64,000 bases of DNA, from contig JAOTON010001703.1 in NCBI GenBank assembly GCA_034440635.1, positions 1 through 64,000 of the forward strand. Direction: 5' to 3'. The position numbers and the translations under genes are program-made. Positions 43,571 to 53,790 of the stretch are shown in pieces. The notes below the pieces were generated by a model. It was not told the DNA's origin. It searched no databases and worked only from the letters and a program-made list of their open reading frames with translations. The stretch's first letter is position 1. The number at the start of each line of letters is the position of its first letter. This DNA comes from Lepas anatifera. Taxonomy: Eukaryota; Arthropoda; Thecostraca; Lepadidae.

Positions 43571-44199
43571 CCTAGTAACACAGTAACATTGTCACAATGT
43601 TGTGAAAATGTTACGAATATATTGTGACAACATTGTCCAACAATGTTGCCAAAATATTTTTTGTGGACACGGGACAATGCTGTGACTATATTGTCTGGAC
43701 AACATTACGGAAAGTCAAATGTCGGTATAATTCCTGAATTTAATACAAAATCCCTACAAAAGCACGTTTTAATGGCATAATTGTTACGCAAGAGTATCCA
43801 AATACTCCTATGTCTCCTTTTCCAGACAAATTATTTTTTGCCATAATGCCTTGATTTGATAGCAATGTTGCAGAAATATTGCAGCAATGTTATTTGGGGC
43901 ATTATTGCTTGGAAAATATTGCTACAGCATTGTGTGCAATATTATGGAAATGTCGTTAACCTATTGTGGCAATATTGTTTATATCGTTGTGACAATGTTG
44001 CTAAAACATTGCCTCCCCTTTACTACAATTTTGTGGATCGGTTGCGGATATGTTATATAGATGTTGATATGACAATATGCCTGCAATATTGGTTTTCAGT
44101 ATGGCTGTAATATTGCTTCGTAATATCGTGGGAACGTCTACGTTACTGATCATCGTCACATTCGTTCGAATCCGTGAGGAAAAAGGCTGGAGTTTCTGT

Positions 44200-44434
44200 T
44201 GAGCAGTTTATCACAGTCGGACGATATGAATACACTGCAGCCGGCCAGTGCCGCGCACAGATGACCCGACCCGTGAGGCGTTTAGTAATTTATCGCAGTT
44301 GGACGATATGAACACGCGCGGCCGGCCAGTGCCGCGCACAGATGGCCCGACCCATGAGGCGAAGAACAGTTTATCGTAGTCGGACGATGTGAACACACGG
44401 GGCCAGCCAGTGCCACGCGCAGACGGCCCGACCC
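44200..44434 (-). repeat. about 80-bp tandem repeat, three of four units
   Basis: CAGTTTATCGCAGTCGGACG-like and GCCGGCCAGTGCCGCGC-like blocks repeat three times here. A fourth unit continues at about 45209-45290 beyond the LTR retrotransposon. Confidence 0.8.
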
Positions 44435-44439
44435 ATGAG

Positions 44440-45203
44440 TGTTATAATCCCGTTATGCTCTGCGGCTTCGTCTCGCGCACACGTAAATGTTCTGTGCAGT
44501 AGCAGGCTGTGCTAGGCTTGACTCCCACCGAATGCAAACACACACCGGCCACGGTCACCGCCGCCGGCCAAGCCCGGGAGGGGCAGCGCAAGCACGCTGG
44601 CCGGCGGGGGATCACAACATCCCCCCCGACGATTGCTGCATATAATTAACATGAACCTCTTGATGGGACAAAATGCAGCAGCAACTCGTCTTCACGCGCA
44701 TATGCGAATCGTTTGAAACACACTAATCATACGAGCGGCCGTTCCAGCGGACCTGGAGGCGCTGGGGCAGCCGACGGGCGCGTAGGCATGGATCTGTCTG
44801 GCTGGCCGGGGCGGGAAACTGTGCCTGCTGCAGCGACACCACACGTTCCATCATTTGTGAGAGCCGCTCCTCCCGCTCCGCCGATAGCTGCGCCTGTTGC
44901 AGCAACAGCTGAGACAGTTTCTCCACATCACCCATATTTAGCACTGAAGCGCAGAACAACAGGAGCGAAAACTAAAGGCTAACACAATTCACGACCGCGC
45001 CATGTTATAATCCCGTTATGCTCTGCGGCTTCGTCTCGCGCACACCGAAATGCTCTGTGCAGCAGCAGGCTGTATTAGGCTCGCCTCCCGAGCACCGACT
45101 GCCGTGACCACATGCATGCAAACACACACCGGCCACGGTCACCTCCGCCGGCCAAGCCCGGTAGGGGCGCCAATAAGCACGCCGGCCGGCGGGGATCACA
45201 ACA
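44440..45203 (-). mobile_element. miniature LTR retrotransposon (TRIM-like), complete, TSD ATGAG
   Basis: Two direct LTRs (plus-strand coordinates 44440-44619 and 45003-45203) both start TG and end CA on the minus strand. ATGAG flanks the whole element (44435-44439 and 45204-45208). Next to the 5' LTR is TGGCGCGGTCGTGAATTG, a typical primer-binding-site position and start. Next to the 3' LTR is a purine tract (CGGGGGGGA). The interior is only 383 bp, so it lacks pol and depends on another element. Confidence 0.9.
44723..44932 (-). CDS. possible gag remnant inside the miniature LTR element
   Basis: The minus strand gives MGDVEKLSQLLLQQAQLSAE, then REERLSQMMERVVSLQQAQF and on to about 44723. 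A Gln/Leu/Glu-rich amphipathic start just inside the 5' LTR is common for gag N-termini of LTR retrotransposons. There is no zinc knuckle or protease, and the frame is cut by the internal deletion. The assignment rests on position and composition only. Confidence 0.4.
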   Translation of the reverse strand, partial: GDVEKLSQLLLQQAQLSAEREERLSQMMERVVSLQQAQFPAPASQTDPCLRARRLPQRLQVRWNGRSYD

Positions 45204-46288
45204 ATGAGGCGTTGAGCAGTTTATCGCAGTCTGACGATGTGTACACACGCACCCGGCTAGTGCCACGTGCAGACTGCCCGACCTGTCAGGCGGGTCAGGC
45301 CACGGTAGATGCCATGACGGCACGCTTGACATGGCATCTCATTGGTTGGCGCCGGTCCGGTGACATGGTCGGCGCGGAGCACCGAGTGGTGCGAATATAC
45401 AGAACCCGCACAACGTTGTGAGATAAGACGTGTGACCAAACCAAACAGTGAAAAAATAGAAGAATTAGCCGGTGGAAAAATTGAATTAGTCGACAGAAGG
45501 TCTCGCAGCTTTGAGAGAGACACACTTTCACCAGGGCTTGCCGGTGTTGGATTGTGGCGGAATTGTCCTTTATTTTCCATCCCCATCATCTCTGACAGTC
45601 CAGATGAAATTATCGAGTGCACTCCACTTCCATTGTTACAATGTTCCCGCTACGACATTTTCACAAGGTTATCTCGAAATTTTGCTGTAATATTGTTTTC
45701 ACAACATCGTCACAAACATTGTTTTCATAACATCGCCGCAATAACAACAAAGTATACGTTGCTGGACCCACAATATACCGCCTAAATTTTCAAACGTCGC
45801 ACCCAGAACTGAATGTCTCGCTGCACTAGTTTTATTATAACATAAGCATGTCAATATTGTTTTTGGAATATTGTTACAATAATGCTGTCACAATATTGCT
45901 GCAAAGTTGTTGCGGAAACATTGTCACAATGTTGCACTAACAATGTTTTTATCGTTTTTATTCGATATTGAGGGTTTGCTTGGAGCACTGGATCAAACAT
46001 GACTATGTCGAATTTCAAATCATGCATTTTTTCACAAATACCTCTTGGTTGTATCAACAACATTGTAGAAACATTTATACAATATTGCCACTCCCACGTT
46101 GAGTTAAGGCGTTCTGAGCACCTTGTTTGGTTGTATCCACAATGTACGCTAAATATTGAGACAATATTACACCTACAATAGTTTTGCCCACAATATTGTG
46201 ACAATGTTAAAGCAAATGTTGTGATGACACTATTGTTTAGACAATATATCCACGATCATTGTCACAATGTTGTGTGCTACTAGGGAAC

Positions 46289-46590
46289 ATACAATGCAAA
46301 TATGACGCGAGGAGCTACCACCTTCATCAAATTTCCAAGCTGTTCTAATGCAACGCATCTCCGGCGTGATTCAGTACCAATTCGAGCCAGATTCGAATAA
46401 CCCACCCAGTTTTCCTTGATTTGACTGGTTAATCTTATTATAAACAATTGTGTTTGCATTGCAGCGGATTTAAAGGATTTATAGACACATTGGTGTTATT
46501 TTCATAAAAATGTGATTTTCTTCTTCTACAGATGAGTACCCGGAAGCACATGACACGAAAGGAGGGGGAGGAATCTTCGGAAGACCACAT
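46289..46590. other. unassigned
   Basis: Flank of the inverted TIR element; only a short minus-strand frame without a recognised domain. Confidence 0.35.
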
Positions 46591-46593
46591 GTA

Positions 46594-46800
46594 GTGCTTC
46601 GCTGGAAACCACAACGGATCACTGGAGGTCATCATAGACCGCTGGAAGTCACCCGACCGCCGGAAAAGGACCACCAGAAACCATCAGACCATCAGAAAAC
46701 GACGACCAGAGACCGTCAGATCTCCAGAAACCATAAGAAAACGACCACCAGAAACCACCAGAAAACAACCACCAGAAACCATCAGACCACTAGAGTGGAA
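46594..46800. repeat. short tandem repeat of CCACCAGAAACCATCAGA-type units
   Basis: CCAGAAACCA, CATCAGACCA and GAAAACGACC words repeat irregularly with a period near 18-24 bp. Confidence 0.65.
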
Positions 46801-46919
46801 CGGCCGAGAACGGGATTAACCCTCGCCCCACCGGGGGGCCATCGATGGCCCCCTAAGGTTTTTCCGGGATAGCAGAAAAACGACGAGGCGCAGCACCGCG
46901 GTTGAGGGCTCTACCTCTC

Positions 46920-47720
46920 ACTGCATCATTTTCCCATCATCCCTGAAATTTTTACCCCGGGTCACCCAAGGTCAGGTCACCAGACGAGGTCAACCAAGGT
47001 CACCTCACTTCACCTTTAGAGCTCTGTAAGAGCTACATTTCAAAGTCGATCGATTTGAAACTTCCTACACCTCATGACCCCTCCAGGGTCTACAAGGTGT
47101 ATATCCGGGATTTTTCGATTTCGTGCCCTGAGGTCAGGTCACGAGGCGACCTCTCCCATTGGAAAAGCATGGGGAAAAGCTGTTTCATGATATAAAAGCC
47201 ACAAAAATGATTGCAAATACTCAGAATGCTCAGAACAGCGTTTTTGGACACCCTTTCACGGATCCCAGGGGTCATATTTGCCCTTTGACTTTTCCAAGGT
47301 CATCTAAGGTCACCGGAGGTCAAAAACAGTATTTTGACAATAACTTTTGACCTAATTGAGCTAGAGCGGTGAAACAAACACCATCGTGTTTGTCTCGTCA
47401 CTGGCTTTCATTTGATATACGGCAAGTCACTTTTTGACCTTTCGTGACCTCAGGTCATATTAGGTCACGAGGTGACCTCTGGTGGTCAAACCACTGGCGG
47501 GAGGTCTTTACGTTCCACATAGTGGAAAAGTACTGGCAATTTGCTATCAAATTTACTTTACCAGGCCTCAATAGCTCTAATGACATAAGAGTTATGCCCA
47601 GTTTGTTTAATCATTGCATATTTGAGTGAAAATAGCCGATCTTGACCTAATTTGACCTCTGGAGGTCAAACCATTGACCTGAGCACTAAAACATGCGAAG
47701 TAATTTCTTACTGAATTCAC
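46920..47720. repeat. AGGTCA-rich dispersed repeat (copy 2, long)
   Basis: GGTCAGGTCACC, AGGTCATCTAAGGTCACCGG, TGACCTCAGGTCA and GAGGTCAAACC words occur many times. It is related to 2560-2930 and 28960-29350. No gene was seen; short frames do not match domains. Confidence 0.6.
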
Positions 47721-48027
47721 GCGAGCTTTCTATTGCACTTTGCAGATTTGCGCTAACGCCCATATTTTCGGAGTTAGAGGGGGCTATCGATGGCCCTTTC
47801 CGGTGGGGCGAAGGTGGCGCCGGACCCCGGTGGGGCGCGGGTTAAGCTCAATCAAGCTGCGGAAGAAAATCCGCGATGAGCAAAAGTTTTTGAATCGAAG
47901 TGTCTCGAAAGCTCTAGAAGTGTGAAGTGTATCGCGGGAGGACCCACTGAGTCTGTAAAGCGTGTTTAAATATACTAATCTGCTTTTGATATTGATCCTA
48001 GTATCCTCATTTATTTTGTCTTTATTG

Positions 48028-48300
48028 GTCCCAATATTGTGTTAATATTGGCCCCAATATTGTTTCGATAATAGTTCCAATATTGTCAATTTTACCTCAA
48101 TATTGGTCTCAATATTGCATCAATATCAGTCTCAATATTGCATCAATATTAGGCTCAATATTGCATCAATATTGGTCTCAACATTGCTTCAATATTGGTC
48201 TCAATATTCCATCAATAATGGTGTCAATATTGCATCTATATTGATATCAATATTGCATCGATATTGGTATCGATATTATATCGATATTGAGGACTAATGT
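48028..48300. repeat. about 24-bp minisatellite of TCAATATTGCATCAATATTG units
   Basis: TCAATATTGCATCAATATTG and TTGGTCTCAATATTGC alternate with an average period of about 24 bp. The repeat word AATATTG is self-complementary at its core. Confidence 0.88.
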
Positions 48301-48387
48301 TGGGACAATATTTAGTTTAAATTTCTCCTCAATGTTTCGGAACGATATTGCTACAATATTTTTAGTGGCTAACATATCAATATCTCG

Positions 48388-48577
48388 GGGGCGCGGTGGT
48401 GGAGTGGTCAGCATAGCTGGCTTCCACGCAGCCGACCCGGGTTCAAGGCCCGGCGGCTTCCCTGAACAGGGAGCAAACTGGCTCCTGAGAAACCCTTCCA
48501 ACAGGGAGAGAGTTGGCGACGCCATATGACCCTGGCAGTTGCGTGCGTCGATAAGCCCCAATAATTATTATTATTCA
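48388..48577 (+). mobile_element. tRNA-derived SINE with (ATT)n tail
   Basis: The tRNA-like head has an A-box-like GGTGGTGGAGTGGTCAGCAT and a B-box GGGTTCAAGGCCC about 35 bp later, then a body and a terminal AATAATTATTATTATT tail. It cannot fold as a normal full tRNA acceptor, so it is not a tRNA gene. A clear target-site duplication was not found in the surrounding AATATT-rich repeat. Confidence 0.8.
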
Positions 48578-48900
48578 ATTTTTCCACAATATTAGGATCA
48601 ATATTGCTGCAATATTTTTCAACATTTAATTTCCTCTAGGGGCTAAAGGCCATTATGGACTGCTAGTCCTAACTAGGCTTTTTGTACAAGGCAGAATAGA
48701 ATGTACCCATCAAAGAAAGCGGGAGCGCCCATTCCACTGGTGAAATCTGGCATAGTCTTTTCCTTATTGATTCTCAATAAGAAAAAATTGAAAAAATGCA
48801 CTGTCCGAGATTGAGATTGTTACCACTCGAGTGATGATATTCTCGCCTGGCCTCCTGCGCCTCGAGTGGAAGATTGTTACTCCTCGAGTGGTGACACTCC

Positions 48901-49137
48901 TCGAGTAAGGCGGATTCAGGGGGGCAAAGGGGGCACGTGCCCCCCATCGACCCTCAGCGCCCCTAAAAGGTCGATGGCGCCCCCTGAAATGTCGCTTCCA
49001 ACCCCCCTCCAGGATGCGAAAATCAGCGCCCACTGATAGGATTTTGCGCCCACCTGATAGGTTTTGCCGGTCAAAATTGGTGCTCCCCCTCCCGAAGATG
49101 CCCCGAACGGCAATCCTAGATCCGCCTATGCCTCGAG
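48901..49137. repeat. small repeat with GGCGGAT / ATCCGCC ends
   Basis: Begins AAGGCGGATTCAGGGGGGC and ends CCTAGATCCGCCTATG; the interior is rich in CCCCC/GGGGG. The ends match those of 18240-18320, and the right end resembles that of 52936-53185. Confidence 0.6.
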
Positions 49138-50498
49138 TGGTGGCAATCTTTCAATCGCGATACTGGGACCAAAACGGTACAAAAATTGTGTTGTTCCTTC
49201 CCCCGACCCAGAAAATTTGTCACAAAGATATGGAGCCAAATTGGAACAAGTGCGGTCGGGGTAGTGAAGGACGCTGTTCCAAAACTCTGACTCGGTCTCT
49301 AAATTTGCTTACCTTTTTAGAGGTTTCTGTTTATAGAAGCTCTGGATCTTGAGGCTATTTTAATATACAACTGGCAGCACCTCACGTCGTATGCCGCCAA
49401 AATGCCAAAACGCCAAAACCTGAACCCCTTCCTTCACAGAGTTCTTTGCTTCACAGGCCGCGCACTGAGTGAGCCGGGTGAGTGAGTTGTTGACAAGAGA
49501 GAGGACGGGCACGGCAGATATCTTCTGTTGTTTTGATTTGTGTTTCTTCCATCCGTGGTTTTAGCTAGGTTTCAGTGTTATTCAAAATCTGTGTTGAAGT
49601 CGCCGCTTGTGTGTGGTGTTTGTATTGCCCATATCTCTATATTACCTTGGTGTATTGCCTTGGTTTGTATTGGACTCCAATTTGCAGTAAGTTGAAGTCA
49701 AGATTTTTTTGCCGCCATCATTTCTCCTGTGTGTCAATTGGCCCAGATACATGAGCAGCTTCAGGATGCACCAAGTAATGGGTCTCTTTCAAGTAATGGG
49801 TTCTGAGGTGTTGCAACACGTGTAAGGGTAGGGTCATGGCCATGACAGAAAGGTCGAACCAGGTGTGCTGGAGGCTCACCTACATATAACCGTCCAACTG
49901 CAAAAATGTGTAAAATCACAAAAAGGTGGTTCATACTTAACTGTAGAGTGTTCCTTCATGTTTTAGCTATGAAATAAGAGAGAAATCAAAGTATAACACA
50001 ATTTTCCATGACTTTAGTCAAAATGTAAACAACTACCTCATCGACACGTCCGCACGCTCCAAACCAAAAATTCCAAAGAAAGTTGTGTGAAAGTTAGGTG
50101 TAGAAAATATGGGTAGAGACTAAAAAAGAGAAGTTCACTAGTTTGAACCACATCTAACCTAACCTTATCTAACCTAACCTAACCATGTCTCGATTTAGTG
50201 AGCCGGCCCTAGTGGTGCCTTAATTCTGGTACAAATGTATCAATCATCAGTCAGCTGATGGTTTCCATAAGCTGACTGATGATCAGCTGCCATTGTCTTC
50301 GTCAATTCTGGTGTTTTGTTTATTTATGGTGATGGATGGCGCACGATTACGACGTTCAGGTTAAGTAAGTGTTGAAAATTAGGGTTTAAGTGGGAGTGAT
50401 GCTACAGGACCTCACTTAATGGAAAGAGGGTGTCTTGCTGATTCTGAAAATGTATCATTTCTATAGAAAATATTTAGGGAAAGTGGACGTCTTATCTA
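49138..50498. other. unassigned; includes CCTAA-type repeats
   Basis: At 50158-50197, CTAACCTAACC words recur (about six CCTAA-like units). A palindrome CATCAGTCAGCTGATGG is near 50244-50260. The rest shows no gene. Confidence 0.45.
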
Positions 50499-50953
50499 AA
50501 GGGAATGTGGCACCTTCACAATGGGATTTTAACTGAGATAGCCAAGTTGTAAAGCAGGTCGGAAAACCCGGTACTCCATATTTCATTTGTCTTGGAACTC
50601 AATATTTCCGTAGAAAAAGCTAAAACCTACCTGACACCAGTCCCCCTCAGCCCCCCGTTGCTGGCGGCCATTGTTGTGAGAGCTACTGGTGTGACGACAT
50701 ATGCTGACATTACGATGAGCATCAGCCAATAGAAGCCCTTGAAGCGTTTCAAGTATGGTAGTGGTTTGCCAGATCGTGACATCATCCACAGTCTGATATT
50801 TATTTCTTTTTCTAGAGGAGTATTTTCAAAAACCAAATATTGAGCTTATTGTACATTTTTTCAGAGAAATCATGAGTGGTTTCATTATTTTTGACTAAAA
50901 GTATGCCTAATTACACTAAATTCCAGGATTCGACCAAGGTGCCACATTCCCTT
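50499..50953. mobile_element. TA-flanked MITE, copy 2, intact
   Basis: AAGGGAATGTGGCACCTT and its complement at the ends, TA at 50497-50498 and 50954-50955, 455 bp. It is nearly collinear with the copy at 5156-5604 and with the split copy in HADHA intron 3. Confidence 0.92.
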
Positions 50954-50955
50954 TA

Positions 50956-52126
50956 AGGTTAGCTGTGCTGGATTCTAATTGGGATCCAAGGGCCAGTGTG
51001 CAAAGTATGGCATTTTAAGATCTCGTCGGTAGTCCCTTGGAGACAGGAGGTGTAGAATTTTATAGCTGGTGCAATTTAAGACTGGTCAGAAGTTGAACTA
51101 AACTAAAAAATATGACTGAATAGTTAGAAGAAGGAGGGTTATAAAAGTTTAATAACTAATAAGTATATTTATGTGTGGGTGGAAGTTGTTTTTTCCTGTT
51201 TGGGATTGTAATTTTTTTAGGCTGGTGGTGATAATTTTGGATGGCTGGTGAGCTGGCCTGCTGCCTACTTTCACTGCCAAAGGGTGTGTGAAGAAGGCTG
51301 TCACTACCAAGGTTAAGGAATTTATAGTCAATAATGTAAAAATTGTTGAGGCTGTCACTGCCAGGGTTAAGGAATTTAGAATTAAAAATTTGGAATTTTG
51401 TTGTATGTTACTGAGTCCTCTTTGCTTACTTTACATGAGGTGGTCCATGTAAGTTAGTTGTTGGATCAAGTAATATGTATTTATATATTGGGAAGTAAAG
51501 TACTGACTGTACTGCATACCTTTTTTAATTTATTAATTTTTCAGTTGAGAAGACAGTATAAGAGAGAGGTGGAGTGCATAGGGAAGAGAGATGGACATTT
51601 AACTCTAAATTGAATTAGAGATAGGCTTGGAGCAGGTAAGGGTGGATGCTTTGTCTGAGCTCCCAGCTTAAATTATTCCAGTGACTGAGAAAACTATGCC
51701 TACAAAAAGCAAACAACACTCACAGTAGTCATCATTCAGCCCTCTAATAAGACAAATAATATATAATGAGGTCCTAGTGGTAGGTTCAAGATATGGGCTG
51801 TCGGTATACATTTTAATTAATTGTTACATTTTTAATTACATTTTTTGTTCAATAAAATGAGGTTCAATAGTGAGAAAGCAAAGACGAAAGCAAAAGCAAA
51901 GGCAAAGTTTTTATATTTTATCATTTTTTTCATTTATTTGCTTTATGATTATTGTTTATGGTCATGGGAAAAGTATTGTAATTTGTCAGCATTACTGGAG
52001 TGGGAGGTGCCGGTGCGAGCTGGCGAATTAAATTTTGAAGCTGTAATTAAGCTTTGAAAGTTAATTATGCTTTGAAGCTTAATAACTTTCCCATATCATC
52101 TCCAACTACTCCCCTACTCTACTATA
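50956..52126. other. unassigned AT-rich sequence
   Basis: Contains a (AAAGCAAAGGCAAAG)-like patch at about 51880-51905 and short frames only. Confidence 0.35.
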
Positions 52127-52410
52127 GCACCTCTGGCTCCTCTCCCTCAGCACCTCTGGCTCCTTTCCCCAGCACCTCTGGCTCCTCTCCCTCAGCACCT
52201 CTGGCTACCTGCAAAGTGCAGCACCTCTGCCTACTCTTTCATAGCACCTCCAGCTATTCTCCCACAGCACCCCTGGTTCTTCTCTGTCAGCACCTCTGGC
52301 TACTCTCCTCAAGCACCTCTGGCTGATCTCCCTTAGTATCTCTGGCTCCTCTCCCTCAGTACCTCTCGCTACTCTCCTGCAGTACCTCTGGCTACTCTCC
52401 CATAGCTAAT
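52127..52410. repeat. 23-24 bp minisatellite of AGCACCTCTGGCTCCTCTCC units
   Basis: AGCACCTCTGGCT and AGTACCTCTGGCT words recur about 12 times with period 22-26 bp and decay to the right. The Ser/Pro-rich frame through it is repeat-encoded. Confidence 0.88.
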
Positions 52411-52935
52411 TTTGAGCGTTTTTATTGCTAACAGAGGCAAAATGAAAGATTAGGCATATTTATCATGTTTCCGCCGAAATAAGGTCAAATCCATTTTCAA
52501 CATTGATTGCCAGGGTAAAATAATACTTGGGTAGGGCACGATTTTTGCACAGTGGGCTTTGAAACAATTATGAATCTTCCGCTGTGTGCCATACTAGAAC
52601 ATTTACACAGTGTAAGAAACCTGTGGAATTTTTACGCATTTTTGTAAGGACTTCGTAAATAAACTCTGAAATAAACTCTGCTTATACATGTTTATTTTTC
52701 TTTGCAGTTCTTTAACACTTTCCACGAGAGCCATTCCTAAGTCAAATAACATTTTCATCGATCTTTAATACTGTTGGAAGGTACCCACGATTTCAAAATG
52801 GCCCCATCTTACGTAATTATCATAACTGAGAAAACCATTTAGCAAAACACCCGGGAAAAACCTATGCTCAGCAATCGTTTGCCTCAGAACTCGAAATTCT
52901 CGTAAAAGGATAAGCCGACCTGAAATCAGACAGTT

Positions 52936-53185
52936 TCAAGGGGGGCGAAGGGTGAGTCCTCCCCTAAATCCCAAAAGACACCCTTCTGAGCCTGAAAACG
53001 CTCCCCTAAAACCAGTTAACATGAGGTCTGTGATGCAAAAAAACGCTAACACTAGCAGTTTGCCCCCCCCTCCCCAGAATGTGGTACCAGGCGCCCATTT
53101 GGGCCAAAAGTGGCGTCCTTTGATGGCAAAGTGCAAAGAGGAGGGTTCGCCTCCTCTTACCGAAGTTCTAGATCCGTCACTGCTT
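52936..53185. repeat. small repeat ending in CTAGATCCG
   Basis: Starts TTTCAAGGGGGGCGAAGG, has C-rich centre stretches, and ends TTCTAGATCCGTCACTGC. It probably belongs to the same loose class as 48901-49137, though the left end is diverged. Confidence 0.45.
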
Positions 53186-53599
53186 AAAATCAAACACACG
53201 TAGTTCACCACGGTTTCTTAGGGCGTTGAATGGATTTCTGATGTTTAGACGCGATGTTGACCTGACGCGAACGTGGCGGAGTGTTGTGATTTTGTCGCAT
53301 TGTGCGCAATAGCACGCACTATGTGCATGTAAGGCTACCTTCACTACAGGCGATTTATGCATTGTGAGAACTTCCGCCCTATGCATTAAGCGGCACCCGC
53401 CGATAAAGGCGATGTCCCCGCTCTGCTCTGCCCGTATCTACGCTTATGTGTGCTGGAGTGGAAAACTTACGCATTTGGTCGGAACTTCTCAAATTCTACG
53501 CCGTGGTTTCTCGGTGCAAATAAACTTTTATTTCCTCCTATTGATTGCCCCTAAAACCCACCTCAGTTTGGAATTTGACCAAGGTGCCCCATTTCCTGT

Positions 53600-53790
53600 G
53601 ACCAAACCTGACTTAACCTCATCTTGGTTAAACGAGCCAGCCTGCGGTGCACCGAACCTGCCGCTGGAAATTTTCCTAATTTAATATTTTTACATGTAGC
53701 GTAGCGTAAGTAAACCCGACCTAGCTTTGCCTCGATACAGTGAGCTGGCCTGCGGCGCACCTAACCTGCCAGTGGTACTTTTGCTTTCGT
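53600..53790. repeat. two tandem-like copies of a GTGAGCTGGCCTGCGG segment
   Basis: ACGAGCCAGCCTGCGGTGCA (about 53631) and AGTGAGCTGGCCTGCGGCGC (about 53739) head similar blocks ending in AACCTGCC. A third, diverged copy is at about 50198-50220. Confidence 0.55.

Larger units (their letters stand above)
43571..46284 (-). mobile_element. TIR element rich in ACATTGTGACAATGT words, copy 2 (inverted, 2.7 kb)
   Basis: Starts CCTAGTAACACAGTAACATT and ends GTTGTGTGCTACTAGG, flanked by GAAC on both sides (43567-43570 and 46285-46288), a 4-bp target-site duplication. It aligns in inverted orientation with 39864-41908. The extra length is mostly a complete small LTR retrotransposon (44440-45203) where copy 1 has a solo LTR, plus one more 80-bp unit. 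Confidence 0.87.

Noticed and set aside
39864..46284. One giant foldback transposon with 2-kb arms
   Set aside because: Each arm has its own pair of CCTAGTAACAC TIRs, and the right one has its own GAAC duplication, so two separate inverted elements is the simpler reading.
48388..48462. tRNA gene on the plus strand
   Set aside because: A- and B-box-like words are present, but the acceptor stem does not pair and an (ATT)n-tailed SINE body follows.
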